Assembly (NCBI RefSeq): GCF_005222675.1
Contig: NZ_STGE01000014.1
Span: 1-64,000 of the forward strand
Length of the DNA stretch: 64,000 nucleotides
Direction: 5' to 3'
Source: Mycolicibacterium sp. CR10
GTDB taxonomy: Bacteria > Actinomycetota > Actinomycetes > Mycobacteriales > Mycobacteriaceae
Positions 41,301-49,599 of this stretch are shown here, in pieces. A model generated the notes under the pieces. It had not been told where the DNA came from. It searched no databases and worked only from the letters and a program-made list of their open reading frames with translations. The position numbers and the translations under genes were made by a program. How positions within the stretch are numbered: the first letter of the stretch is position 1; the number at the start of each line of letters is the position of its first letter.

Positions 41301-42812
41301 TTCACCTACACCGTCGAAGACGCGTACTCCAACATCGATTCGAACGTCGCCACCGTCACGATCACCGTCGTTGCCTACAACCCGCTCACCGCGAATGACG
41401 ACGCCTACACGATTCTCGGCCGGCCAACGGTGCTGACACCGACCGCCAACGACACCACCGATCTGTATCGGCCCTTCGCTCCTGTCACCATCGCCGATGG
41501 TCCACAGCACGGCACACTGACTCAAGCCAACGGCGTGATGACATACACGCCGACCGCCGGCTATGCCGGCACCGATACGTTCACCTACACCGTCAGTGAC
41601 AGCGTCGATCCCACGAAGGTGTCAAACACCGCCACGGTGACGCTGACCGTCGTCGTCTACAACCCGATCCTCGCCAACGACGACACGTACTCGATTCCGT
41701 TCAACACGGCGACCGCCCTGGCGCCCGGCGTGACCTACAACGACACCACCGATCTGGGTAACCGACTGGGCGACGTGTCTATCGTCGACGGCCCTTCTCA
41801 CGGCACCCTGAGCGCGACGGACGGCGTGCTGACCTACACGCCGAACGCAGACTATTCCGGCACCGACACTTTCACCTATGCCGTGCGCGACAGCGTCGAT
41901 CCGACGAAGGTGTCGGCGCCCGGCACCGTCACGCTGACCGTCCATCCGTTCAGCCCGATCGTGGCCAGAAGCGACGTGTACACGGTGCTGACGGGCACGT
42001 TTACCAAGCTGCTTCCTTTCATCACCGCGAACGACGGCGGCAGCATCAACGGGCTCGGTCCGATCACCATCGTCACCGCCCCGTTGCACGGTTACCTCGT
42101 CCAAGAGGACGGGGTTCTGACCTACCGCGCGGGCAACGATTTCACCGGCACGGATACCTTCACCTACACCGTTTCCGACTCGTTCTACAGCGGCATCGTG
42201 TCGAATCCCGCGACGGTCACCCTGACCGTCGTCGACTCCCCGCCCGTCTACGCGGGAGAGGACAACATCACTGTCTTCACCAACGAGCCGACCGCGCTGA
42301 CGCCTGAGCTGTTCTACAACGACCGATTCCCGGCCGACAATCCGCCGGGTGCGATCAATGTGCTGACCCAACCCGTCTACGGCACGCTCAGCGAGAGCAA
42401 CGGCACGCTGACCTACACGCCGAACACGGATTTCAACGGCGTGGACAGCTTCATCTACACCGTGGCCGACAGCGGCGACCCGAGCATTGTGTCGCTTCCC
42501 ACCCTGGTCACCCTGACGGTGACCGATGCAATCACGGCCTCCAACGACTTCTACTGGATGCCAGCGGGCCAGACGACCGAGTTCGACTCGATGTTCACGC
42601 GAAACGATGTCAACCGCACTGGCAACCCGCTGAGTGATCCGGTATTCGGACCGACCCGCGGCGGCACCATCACGAAGGTCGCCGGCAAGTATTACTACAC
42701 CCCACCCGCTGGCTTCACCGGGCTCGACAGCTTCTACTACACCGTCACCGACAGCGAGAACCCAACACGCAGTGCCACTGCGTTGGTGTTCGTGACCGTG
42801 GAAGCCAACTGA
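38358..42812 (+). CDS. giant exported protein with 12 cadherin/VCBS-like repeats
   Basis: About 1,484 residues. Residues 1-36 are the long signal peptide seen on several mycobacterial exported repeat proteins (MGHALYVGRVGALAVALG, cut after AWA). A roughly 200-residue acidic, proline/serine/threonine-rich stretch follows. Next is a conserved hydrophobic linker (NLIEALITAPVVLVNIAVTA, LGWVQRELRRSFFNQ). Twelve Ig-like units of about 93-120 residues then run to the C-terminus, each ending in a GTDTFTYxV strand and a TATVTLTVT-like strand. There is no LPXTG or C-terminal membrane anchor. A calcium-binding surface adhesin or structural role is probable. Downstream is a sulfatase gene. Confidence 0.85.
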   Translation: MGHALYVGRVGALAVALGVGVAVATGHGNPAVAWADDDAASPSQETPHRSSQEPSDTADDPSDSPADTAEPSTDPEPTAEPDPATGSDPTVPQTQFSDTGDGEPSEVVDDETRSDATASPTAPPQLIETPPIVVPAPPTVTSPPTAVTDTETVPTIESPPSESSSDADVAPTAPETTGILIEDVNDPNGQGDGLRAARQTTQQPTPRVVSVDDPTAASQSLLATAAPVTPTPAPLRRQPTNLIEALITAPVVLVNIAVTAINTLLTSIFAPGPTTPAPPTMLFVVLGWVQRELRRSFFNQSPTAVIDDVTTAEDTGLTIAVLANDTDADLGDGDGDVLTVTDYTQPANGTVVLNPAGTFTYIPAANYTGTDTFTYTVSDEAGPWHLHRMTGLFVRGGHTSTTTVTVTVTPVNDDPIANPDTYTTAEDTALTISIPNGVNGNDSDPDDDAALTTAIVTPPGNGSLDLNPDGTFTYTPDADFHGTDTFIYRASDGTLSDTATVTVAVTPVNDSPVANPDTYATPEDTALTVSILNGVHGNDSDPDNDTALSATVIDQPTHGALIFNPDGTFTYTPDADFHGTDTFTYRASDGTFTLNANFRGTNTVTYRVADGPLSDTATVSITVTPVPDAPVGNPDAFTTAEDTPVTITPAQLAANDTDGDGDDISVYSTSSVLNGTLDVVDGNFVFTPTANYSGTGSFTYGIHDGTDRFATGTVTITITPVNDGPVANPDAYTTFEDTALVVTVPNGVTGNDSDADNNTALSATVIDQPTHGALTLNPDGTFTYIPDANYTGEDTFTYRAFDGAAFSAIATATITVTPRLITAIDDTYTAITGDIITLTPTANDTTSLASPLGDVTILTQPANGIVYESFGVLSYRSYNGFLGTDTFTYVVADSADATIESRTATVTINVVRPITANDDAYTAVSGATVELTPVVTVNDTTLLNSPLGAITIVTGPADGSLFQNNGVLTYRSWDGFLGTDTFTYTVEDAYSNIDSNVATVTITVVAYNPLTANDDAYTILGRPTVLTPTANDTTDLYRPFAPVTIADGPQHGTLTQANGVMTYTPTAGYAGTDTFTYTVSDSVDPTKVSNTATVTLTVVVYNPILANDDTYSIPFNTATALAPGVTYNDTTDLGNRLGDVSIVDGPSHGTLSATDGVLTYTPNADYSGTDTFTYAVRDSVDPTKVSAPGTVTLTVHPFSPIVARSDVYTVLTGTFTKLLPFITANDGGSINGLGPITIVTAPLHGYLVQEDGVLTYRAGNDFTGTDTFTYTVSDSFYSGIVSNPATVTLTVVDSPPVYAGEDNITVFTNEPTALTPELFYNDRFPADNPPGAINVLTQPVYGTLSESNGTLTYTPNTDFNGVDSFIYTVADSGDPSIVSLPTLVTLTVTDAITASNDFYWMPAGQTTEFDSMFTRNDVNRTGNPLSDPVFGPTRGGTITKVAGKYYYTPPAGFTGLDSFYYTVTDSENPTRSATALVFVTVEAN
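39258..42809 (+). repeat. tandem Ig/cadherin-like coding repeats, two classes
   Basis: Units 1-5 (about 39258-40812) are the NDxPVANPDTYTTAEDTAL class with DxD-rich loops. Units 6-12 (from about 40813) are a more divergent class starting ANDDAYT and carrying NDTT. Between units 3 and 5, 40 nt are identical (40002-40041 and 40641-40680, 639 nt apart), a sign of recent duplication or gene conversion. Unit 3 contains an extra NANFRGTNTVTYRVADG segment that looks like the tail of another unit fused in. Confidence 0.8.
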
Positions 42813-42933
42813 CTGACGGCCTCGCCATTTTCGACGATGCCCGCGGCGGTCGAGACTATTGTTCGGTCGTGGCGTGCAGAAGGCGGCGCCACCGCCATCG
42901 CGTGCCGCGCCTTCGCTCTCCGAAAGGCTCTCT

Positions 42934-44424
42934 ATGAGCAAGAAGCCGAACATTCTCATCATCTGGGGCGATGACATCGGCCAGAGCAATCTCAGTTGCT
43001 ACAGCAACGGGCTGATGGGATACCGGACGGCGAACATCGACCGCATCGCCGCCGAGGGCGCGCTGTTCACCGACTACTACGGCGAGCAGAGTTGCACCGC
43101 GGGCCGGGCAGCGTTCATCACCGGTCAGAACCCGTACCGGACCGGCCTGACGAAGGTGGGCATGCCGGGAGCGACACTCGGACTACAAGCCGAGGACCCG
43201 ACCATCGCCACGGCACTCAAGGCGCAGGGTTACGCGACCGGCCAGTTCGGCAAGAACCACTTGGGTGACCGCGACGAGTTCCTGCCGACGGCGCACGGGT
43301 TCGACGAGTTCTTCGGCAATCTGTATCACCTCAACGCCGAGGAGGAGCCCGAGAATGTGGACTACCCGAAGGATCCGGAGTTTCGAAAGAAGTTCGGCCC
43401 GCGCGGCGTGCTCCACACCTGGGCAAACGGCGACGGCACCCAACGCATCGAGGACACCGGTCCGCTGACCAAGAAGCGGATGGAGACCTGCGACGACGAA
43501 TTTCGCGACGCCGCAATCGACTTCATCAAACGCCAGCACGAGGCGGACACCCCGTTCTTCGTGTGGTTCAACTCGACGCACATGCACTTCCGCACCCATC
43601 CCAAGCCCGAGAGCATCGGCCGCTCGGGGCGGTGGCAGTCCGAGTACCACGACACCATGCTGGATCACGACGAGATCGTCGGTGACCTGCTGAACACCCT
43701 TGACGAGCTGGGCATCGCCGACGACACGATCGTCATGTACTCCACCGACAACGGCCCCCACATGAACAGCTGGCCGGATGCGGGCATGACACCGTTCCGC
43801 AATGAGAAGAACTCCAACTGGGAAGGCGCGTACCGGGTTCCGGCCGTCGTCCGCTGGCCGGGACACATCCCCGCGGGCCAGGTGCTCAACGGCATCGTCA
43901 GCCACAACGACTGGTTCGTCACCCTGCTCGCAGCGGCCGGAGATGCCGACATCGCCGAAAGATTGCGCGCCGGAACCGATCTCAACGGCACGACATACAA
44001 GGTTCACCTCGACGGGCACAACCAGCTCGACTACCTGACCGGTGCCGCCGATGAGAGCCCGCGTAAGCACTTCTTCTACGTGTCGGACGACGGCGACCTG
44101 ACCGCGCTGCGCTTCGACAACTGGAAGATCGTCTTCATGGAGCAGCGCGCGCAGGGCACGCTGAAGATCTGGCTCGAACCCTATGTGGTGCTCCGCGGGC
44201 CCAAGCTGTTCAACCTGCGCACCGACCCGTACGAACGCGCGGACATCACGTCTAACACCTACTTCGACTGGATGCTCGATCGCGTCTTCGTGTTCACGCC
44301 GGCGCAGGCCTACGTCGCCGAGCAGCTGAAGACGCTGATCGAGTTCCCGCAGCGGCAGGAGTCGGCGAGCTTCAATCTCGAGCAGGTGATGGAGAAGCTC
44401 AAGACCGGCATCCCCGACAGCTGA
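42934..44424 (+). CDS. type I sulfatase with C-T-A-G-R active-site motif
   Basis: 496 residues. NILIIWGDDIGQ at the N-terminus provides metal-binding aspartates. The formylglycine motif is C54-TAGR, the C-x-A-x-R variant accepted by FGE. GQFGKNHLGDRDE and MYSTDNGPHMNSW carry the other metal and sulfate ligands. It is much shorter than the 802-residue sulfatase earlier in the window and belongs to a different subfamily. No signal peptide follows ATG 42934, which has AAAGG 6 nt upstream. It hydrolyses sulfate or possibly phosphonate esters. It follows the giant repeat protein by about 120 nt on the same strand. Confidence 0.88.
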   Translation: MSKKPNILIIWGDDIGQSNLSCYSNGLMGYRTANIDRIAAEGALFTDYYGEQSCTAGRAAFITGQNPYRTGLTKVGMPGATLGLQAEDPTIATALKAQGYATGQFGKNHLGDRDEFLPTAHGFDEFFGNLYHLNAEEEPENVDYPKDPEFRKKFGPRGVLHTWANGDGTQRIEDTGPLTKKRMETCDDEFRDAAIDFIKRQHEADTPFFVWFNSTHMHFRTHPKPESIGRSGRWQSEYHDTMLDHDEIVGDLLNTLDELGIADDTIVMYSTDNGPHMNSWPDAGMTPFRNEKNSNWEGAYRVPAVVRWPGHIPAGQVLNGIVSHNDWFVTLLAAAGDADIAERLRAGTDLNGTTYKVHLDGHNQLDYLTGAADESPRKHFFYVSDDGDLTALRFDNWKIVFMEQRAQGTLKIWLEPYVVLRGPKLFNLRTDPYERADITSNTYFDWMLDRVFVFTPAQAYVAEQLKTLIEFPQRQESASFNLEQVMEKLKTGIPDS

Positions 44425-44453
44425 GCCGTCGGGGCCTGCCCGCCCGGTGGCGG

Positions 44454-44903
44454 TCAGGCCTCGACGACGGCCTTGATCCGCTCCAGCGTGGTGCGCATGT
44501 CCCGCAGGTTGCGCCGCTTGCGCAGGAACATAAGAACCGACGCCACCTGCAGCAGCGGCGGCAGTGGCAACCGGAACGACTCGGTCACGTCGGTCCCATC
44601 GCCCTTGGGCTCGAACCGGTAGTGCCAGGTGTTGGCCACCCGGCCGCCTGCCAGGACGTCGAAACCGAACTCGACACCGGGCTCGCAGGCGGTGACCCGA
44701 CACGTTGTCCAGTAGATGGGGCCGATCTCGTTGCGTTTGACGTGGCCGCGGAACTTCGCACCGAGAGCCGGTCCGGTGGCTCCGTCGAGCCACTCCGATT
44801 CGAAAACCTCGGGCGAGAACTTGCCGGTATTGCGGATGTCGGCGACCAGGTCCCAGATCTCGGCTGCCGGGGCCTTCATGTGAACCGTTACTGCTCCTTG
44901 CAT
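44454..44903 (-). CDS. SRPBCC (START-like) family protein
   Basis: About 149 residues. The polyketide cyclase/dehydrase-type fold is shown by the opening strand VTVHMKAPAAEIWDLVADIR, then FSPEVFESEWLDG, TCRVTACEPGVEFGFDV, and the long C-terminal helix NLRDMRTTLERIKAVVEA. These helix-grip proteins bind hydrophobic ligands such as lipids or polyketides. Two ATGs compete: 44903 and 44879, the latter with GGAG 14 nt upstream. It converges with the sulfatase gene. There is no clear partner, and ligand and function are not predictable. Confidence 0.8.
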   Translation of the reverse strand: MQGAVTVHMKAPAAEIWDLVADIRNTGKFSPEVFESEWLDGATGPALGAKFRGHVKRNEIGPIYWTTCRVTACEPGVEFGFDVLAGGRVANTWHYRFEPKGDGTDVTESFRLPLPPLLQVASVLMFLRKRRNLRDMRTTLERIKAVVEA

Positions 44904-45054
44904 GCGCTGATGGTAGCCGGTCGCCGGACGGAGGGCCGCTGCCCGGCGGCGGGGCGACGTCCGGCGCGACATCTGGAGCCCAAAGACTCTTGTTGCGCAT
45001 CCCTGACACAGGGATTCTCAAGTGACCCAATGAATCCACGCTCAGGAGCCCGCC

Positions 45055-45393
45055 ATGACATCGCCCACCGAAACGAACACCGCCTCTGAGAGTCCCCACA
45101 GCACCGCGAGCACCGTGCACACGGTGGTCGAGCGTGCGGCCGGTTTGTCCGACGACGTGCTCAAGTCGGTGGAAACCGGCCAGCGTGCCGCGATCGAGGC
45201 GGTACGCAAGTTTGTCGACACCGTCGATGAGGCGCTGCCCGCCAAGGATGACCACCTGTCGCGGCGGGAAACGGTGATCGACGCGGCGCTGGATATGGCC
45301 GACCGGCTCGTCACCACGCAGTACGAGTTCCTGCGCAGCGTCGTCCACAGCGCCGACCGGTCTCTGCGCACCCCGGACGATTCACCCAAGTAG
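45055..45393 (+). CDS. small helical protein of unknown function
   Basis: 112 residues with no signal peptide. The first 25 residues are serine/threonine-rich and likely disordered. The rest is predicted as amphipathic helices (VVERAAGLSDDVLKSVETGQ, RRETVIDAALDMADRLVTTQ, YEFLRSVVHSADRSL). Mycobacterial small proteins with the DMADRLVxTQYxFLRxVV pattern are familiar to me but have no assigned function. The ATG at 45055 lies behind GCTCAGGAGCCCGCC (AGGAG about 7 nt upstream). It converges on the acyltransferase gene with a 25-bp gap. Confidence 0.7.
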   Translation: MTSPTETNTASESPHSTASTVHTVVERAAGLSDDVLKSVETGQRAAIEAVRKFVDTVDEALPAKDDHLSRRETVIDAALDMADRLVTTQYEFLRSVVHSADRSLRTPDDSPK

Positions 45394-45418
45394 CGGCTGG
45401 GGCCCCTGTGACACCGGA

Positions 45419-46243
45419 CTAACCGAGCACGGGCCGTCGACGCTCGCGGGCCAGTGCGACCAAGGCATGTTGCATCACCGCACGCACATGGGCGTCGACG
45501 CGCCGCACGTCGGGTTCCTCGCCGAACTCGGACGCGATGTCGATCGGCGGAAGCACCTGCACCACGATCTTCGTGGGAAGCGGCACGTTGATCGGCAGCA
45601 CGACGCTCAGACCGAACGGGAAACCGATGGTGACCGGCAGGATGTTGGTCCGAAACAACCTGCGTTCCAACGACGTCAGCCGAAGTGCGCTCGCCAGCCG
45701 CCTGCCTCTGGTTAGGAAGAACTGGCTCTCCTGCCCGCCGATCGACACCGCGGGCACGATGGGGACGCCCGCCTCGATCGCCGCGGTCACATAACCCGTC
45801 CGACCGCCGAAATCGATGATGTGCTCGCGTGACGTGGGTCGATAGACGTCGTAGTCGCCACCGGGAAACACTAGCACCACACCCTCAGCGGCGAGTGCCT
45901 GGGCGGCGTGCTCCGCGGTTGCCCGAATGACGCCGGTGCGCTCGAAGAAGTCGGCCACCGGTCCTCGAAAGAAGTTGTCGTGCGCGAGGGCGAACAGCGG
46001 CCGCTGGTATCCGAACGCCTGGTAGTAGTCGACCGCGATCACCGAGAGGTCGAAATTGAGCAGCCCGCCCGAGTGGTTGGCCACCATCAGGGCCCCGCCG
46101 GTCGGGATGTTCTCCAAACCCCGTACTTCAGAACGGAAGTAGCTCTTCACGATCACGCGGGTCAGGTCGACGACGCGTCGGGTCACACACGGGTCCCATC
46201 TCGCCACTGCCCCGCCCGTGCGCATCCCGACCTCGCCGGTCAC
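45419..46243 (-). CDS. lysophospholipid acyltransferase-like (PlsC/DAGAT-related) protein
   Basis: 274 residues. The acyltransferase block is ALMVANHSGGLLNFDL, where H of NHSGG is the usual catalytic histidine. The acidic residue sits at +8 rather than +5 of classical HX4D, the form found in mycobacterial DAGAT-like enzymes. VVLVFPGGDYDVYRP and VPIVPAVSIGGQESQFFL are later family blocks. It probably transfers an acyl chain to a glycerolipid or other lipid at the membrane. The start is GTG 46243, overlapping the TGA of the upstream membrane protein gene (GTGA); ATG 46225 is an alternative. The two genes form an operon. Confidence 0.8.
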   Translation of the reverse strand: MTGEVGMRTGGAVARWDPCVTRRVVDLTRVIVKSYFRSEVRGLENIPTGGALMVANHSGGLLNFDLSVIAVDYYQAFGYQRPLFALAHDNFFRGPVADFFERTGVIRATAEHAAQALAAEGVVLVFPGGDYDVYRPTSREHIIDFGGRTGYVTAAIEAGVPIVPAVSIGGQESQFFLTRGRRLASALRLTSLERRLFRTNILPVTIGFPFGLSVVLPINVPLPTKIVVQVLPPIDIASEFGEEPDVRRVDAHVRAVMQHALVALARERRRPVLG

Positions 46244-46689
46244 GTCCTGCTCCGGTCCGGGACCCGCGGCTTCGACTGCGGCGCAACCATCCTCAGCGCC
46301 AGCAGACCGAGCGCGAGGACCGACACCGCGGGAGTGACAAACAACAGAACTCCCCACGCCAGCCCCACGCCGACCCCGCTCAAGGCTCTGACCAAAGTGA
46401 ACAGCGCGACCAGCCAGCTCACGCCGCCGGACAACACCGCAACCACCAGTGCGACGACGAGCGCGCGGCCGGGGCCGTAGTGCGAACGCCCCGTCACCGC
46501 CAACACCGCCGCCGTCGGACCGAGTAGGACCACCACCCCCAGCCACGGCTGGTCCACGCCGAGTCGCATCCCCGGCACCAGCAGTAGCACCGAGATCGCC
46601 GCAGCTCCGACGATCCCCGCCACAGCAATCCCCCGCCCCTGCCAGTAAGCAGAGTGGCGGGACGTATCGCCGACTTCGAGAGATGTCAC
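46240..46689 (-). CDS. four-helix integral membrane protein
   Basis: 149 residues, four predicted membrane segments: IAVAGIVGAAAISVLLLVPG, WLGVVVLLGPTAAVLAV, ALVVALVVAVLSGGVSWLVA and GLAWGVLLFVTPAVSVLALG. Short loops and a basic C-terminal tail face the cytosol by the positive-inside rule. No family is recognised. GTG 46689 is preceded by GGGAGG about 6 nt upstream, which decides the start. The gene overlaps the acyltransferase by 4 nt, so its job may be membrane lipid related, by context only. Confidence 0.72.
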   Translation of the reverse strand: MTSLEVGDTSRHSAYWQGRGIAVAGIVGAAAISVLLLVPGMRLGVDQPWLGVVVLLGPTAAVLAVTGRSHYGPGRALVVALVVAVLSGGVSWLVALFTLVRALSGVGVGLAWGVLLFVTPAVSVLALGLLALRMVAPQSKPRVPDRSRT

Positions 46690-46837
46690 GATGCGCCTCC
46701 CTCGCGGAATGCGGCCAGCCATCGGCCGGCCTACTCCAATGGTCGCGCCTCGATGCCCGGTCACCCAGAGCAGAAGGTCCCGACATCGGCGAACTCGAAC
46801 AGCGATCGGAACGCTCGTCGGCCAGGCGCCCACTCCG

Positions 46838-49459
46838 CTAGGCGCCGTAGTAACCCTGCCGCAGCAAGCCCGCGATCTCCTCGACCAGTGGCATGCGGGG
46901 GTTCGTGCGGTTGCTGAGATCCTCGAACGCGGTCATCGCCAGTTCGGGCAGCGCGGCCAGGAATTCATCCTCGGGCACGCCGTACTCCTTCAGTGACCGC
47001 GGCATGTCGAGCGTATCCAGCAGCTCCTCGACGGCGCGGAACAACCGCTCCCGGCTGTCCTCGGGCTCATGGCCGCCGAAGACCAATTGCCCGATTTGGG
47101 CGTACTTCTCGGGCACCACGTAGGCCGAGTATCCGGGCGCCGGCATGAACTTGCTCGGCAGGCTCGCGTTGTAGCGCAGCACATGCGGCAGGAAGATCCC
47201 GTTGGCCCGGCCGTGCGCAATGCCGAACTTCGCCCCGACGGCGTGAGCCAGCGCGTGGTTGGTGCCGACGAACGCATTCGAGAACGCCAGCCCCGCAAGC
47301 GTTGCGGCATTCGACATATCGGTCCGCGCAGAATGGTCGGCGGGATCTGCGTAGGCCCGCGGTAGCGCACCGAAGATCAGCCGCACCGCCTGGGCGCACA
47401 ACGCGTCGGTATACGACGACGCGAAGATCGAGATCACCGCTTCCAGCGCATGCGTCAACGCGTCGAAGCCGGTGTCGGCGGTCAAGGTCGGCGGCATCGA
47501 CGCCGTCAGCAGCGGGTCGACGATCGCGAGGTCGGGCACCAGGCTGTAGTCGACCAGCGTCTCCTTGCGACCGTCCACGGTCAACACCGCCGCCGGCGAC
47601 ACCTCCGACCCGGTGCCGGATGTCGTTGGGATGGCGACCAATTGGAGCCGATGGCGGTCGGTCGGGAAGTCAGCAACCCGCTTGCGCGGATCGAGGAACG
47701 GAATCGTCAGCTCCTCGAGGTTCATCTCGGGATGTTCGTAGAACAACCGCATCGCCTTCGCCGCGTCCAGCACCGATCCGCCGCCCACGGCGATCAGCAC
47801 GTCGGGCTCGGCCCGCTGCAGCAGCGCAACGCCGCGGCGGATCAAGGCCTCGTCCGGTTCGGGGGTCACCTCGCTGAACACCTGGACGTGATGGGTGCGC
47901 AGCCTGCTGCGCACCTGGTCCACCACCCCGCGCTCCTCGGTCAGGGCGTCGGTCACCACCACAACCGTCTCGCAGTCGAGTTCGCGCAGGTTGTCCAGGG
48001 CGCCCTCGTTGAAGTACGTGTTCGACGGCACCCGGAACCACTGCGGCGGGGTCCGCCGGTGCGCCACGGTCTTGATGTTGAGCAGTTGGCGGTAGTTGAC
48101 GTTCTCGGTGGTGCTCGACCCACCCCAGGTACCGCAACCCAGCGAGAACGTCGGCGTGAGGTTGTTGTAGATGCCGCCGAGGGCACCAACGGCGGTGGGC
48201 GCATTGACCAGAATGCGTCCCGTGCGCACCGCCAGGCTGTACCGCTCGATGACGTCGTCGTCGTTGGCGTAGATCGCCGACGTGTGGCCCAGCCCGCCGT
48301 GCTCGGTCACCAGCACGGCAGCGTCGATGCCGTGCTGGACGTCGCGGGCGCGCACCACGCCGAGCACCGGCATCAGCTTCTCGGCCACTAGCGGATGCGC
48401 GGCAAGCGCGTCCAGATCCGACGGCAACGGCGCCAACAGAATCTTCACCGTCGGCGACACCGTGAAGCCCGCGCGGGCGGCCAACTCAGAAGCCCTCTGC
48501 CCCACCGCATCCAGCGACATCTTGTCGCCGCAGCCGAACGCGAACTCCGCAATCTTGGCGGCCTCTTCGTCACTGAGTAGCCGGGCGCCCATCCGCTCGA
48601 ATTCGGCGATCATCTCGTCGTAGATGACATCGTCGATGATGCATGTCTGCTCGGCCGGGCAGATCACTGACGAGTCAAAGGTTTTCGAGATCAGGATGTC
48701 GACCACGGCGCCCCGGACGTCCGCGGTCTTGTGGATGTAGATCGGCGCATTTCCCGGTCCGACGCTCACGCCGGGCTTGCCGGACGCGTTCGCCAGCGCA
48801 ACGATCTTCGGCCCGCCGGTGACCCAGACGAAGTCCACCTTCGGATGCTTGAACAGATGATGCGTCACCTCGTGAGCGGCATCGGGAATGACCTGTAGCG
48901 CACCCGGCGGCATCCCGGCCGCTTCGGCGGCTTCGCGCAGGATCTCGACGCTTCGCTCGCAGCAACGCGTCGCGTACGGCGACGGCCGGAAGAGCACCGC
49001 GTTGCGGGTCTTCGCCGCGACGATCGCCTTGAACAGGACCGTGGATGTCGGGTTCGTCACCGGGGTGATCGCCAGCACCACGCCGATCGGCTCGGCGACG
49101 TAGCGAATGTTGTTCTCGATGTCCTCGTCGATGACACCCACGGACTTCTTGCCGCGCAGATAGTCGTGCAGGAATTCGGTCGCCACATAGTTCTTGACGA
49201 CCTTGTCCTCGAAGACACCGAACCCGGTCTCCTCGATCGCCACGCTCGCCAACTCGGCCGCCGCCCGCAGGCCGGCGCGCACCATCGCCTCGACGATCAC
49301 GTCGACCTGCTCCTGGTCGAGCTTGCGGAATTCCCGGGCTGCCTCGGCGGCCACCTCGACGATGGCGTCGACTTCGGCCGTGCGCTGCTCATCGGGTGGA
49401 CTCGGGTTCGTCAGCTGATGAAGACCGACAGATTCGGTGCCGGTATGTGTCGCCGTCAT
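46838..49459 (-). CDS. adhE: bifunctional aldehyde-alcohol dehydrogenase AdhE
   Basis: 873 residues, the full AdhE length. The N-terminal CoA-acylating aldehyde dehydrogenase domain (to about 440) has the catalytic cysteine C267 in SSVICPAEQTC. After a short linker, the C-terminal iron-dependent alcohol dehydrogenase shows GGGSVLDAAKAM, GTGSEVSPAAVLT and the metal histidines in TNHALAHAVGAKFGIAHGRANG. It reduces acetyl-CoA to ethanol using NADH, or runs in reverse on ethanol. Such a fermentative enzyme is uncommon in mycobacteria. In E. coli the enzyme forms helical spirosomes. The gene is monocistronic; the next start upstream belongs to a fadD-like gene. Confidence 0.92.
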   Translation of the reverse strand: MTATHTGTESVGLHQLTNPSPPDEQRTAEVDAIVEVAAEAAREFRKLDQEQVDVIVEAMVRAGLRAAAELASVAIEETGFGVFEDKVVKNYVATEFLHDYLRGKKSVGVIDEDIENNIRYVAEPIGVVLAITPVTNPTSTVLFKAIVAAKTRNAVLFRPSPYATRCCERSVEILREAAEAAGMPPGALQVIPDAAHEVTHHLFKHPKVDFVWVTGGPKIVALANASGKPGVSVGPGNAPIYIHKTADVRGAVVDILISKTFDSSVICPAEQTCIIDDVIYDEMIAEFERMGARLLSDEEAAKIAEFAFGCGDKMSLDAVGQRASELAARAGFTVSPTVKILLAPLPSDLDALAAHPLVAEKLMPVLGVVRARDVQHGIDAAVLVTEHGGLGHTSAIYANDDDVIERYSLAVRTGRILVNAPTAVGALGGIYNNLTPTFSLGCGTWGGSSTTENVNYRQLLNIKTVAHRRTPPQWFRVPSNTYFNEGALDNLRELDCETVVVVTDALTEERGVVDQVRSRLRTHHVQVFSEVTPEPDEALIRRGVALLQRAEPDVLIAVGGGSVLDAAKAMRLFYEHPEMNLEELTIPFLDPRKRVADFPTDRHRLQLVAIPTTSGTGSEVSPAAVLTVDGRKETLVDYSLVPDLAIVDPLLTASMPPTLTADTGFDALTHALEAVISIFASSYTDALCAQAVRLIFGALPRAYADPADHSARTDMSNAATLAGLAFSNAFVGTNHALAHAVGAKFGIAHGRANGIFLPHVLRYNASLPSKFMPAPGYSAYVVPEKYAQIGQLVFGGHEPEDSRERLFRAVEELLDTLDMPRSLKEYGVPEDEFLAALPELAMTAFEDLSNRTNPRMPLVEEIAGLLRQGYYGA

Positions 49460-49599
49460 GTTCCCGCCCTTGACTTCGGAGGACCGCCAAACTCACAGTC
49501 TGCGGGCTGCACATCCGGGTGACTGGAGGCGAAAGTCCTCTGCAGTCGCGCTGGAGTGCCCCTCCTGGCGCAACCGATGTTCTGCTCGGGCCGAGGACC
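49460..49599. promoter_or_regulatory. region upstream of adhE
   Basis: About 140 nt between the fadD-like stop and the adhE ATG. No obvious palindrome, redox-regulator box or promoter pair was recognised. A possible ribosome-binding region AGGGCGGGAAC precedes the ATG on the minus strand. Confidence 0.25.

Noticed and set aside
43183..45348. A 721-codon minus-strand open frame
   Set aside because: It is antisense to the sulfatase and runs across the SRPBCC gene and beyond; composition is arginine/glycine-rich with no domain. A GC-rich shadow frame.
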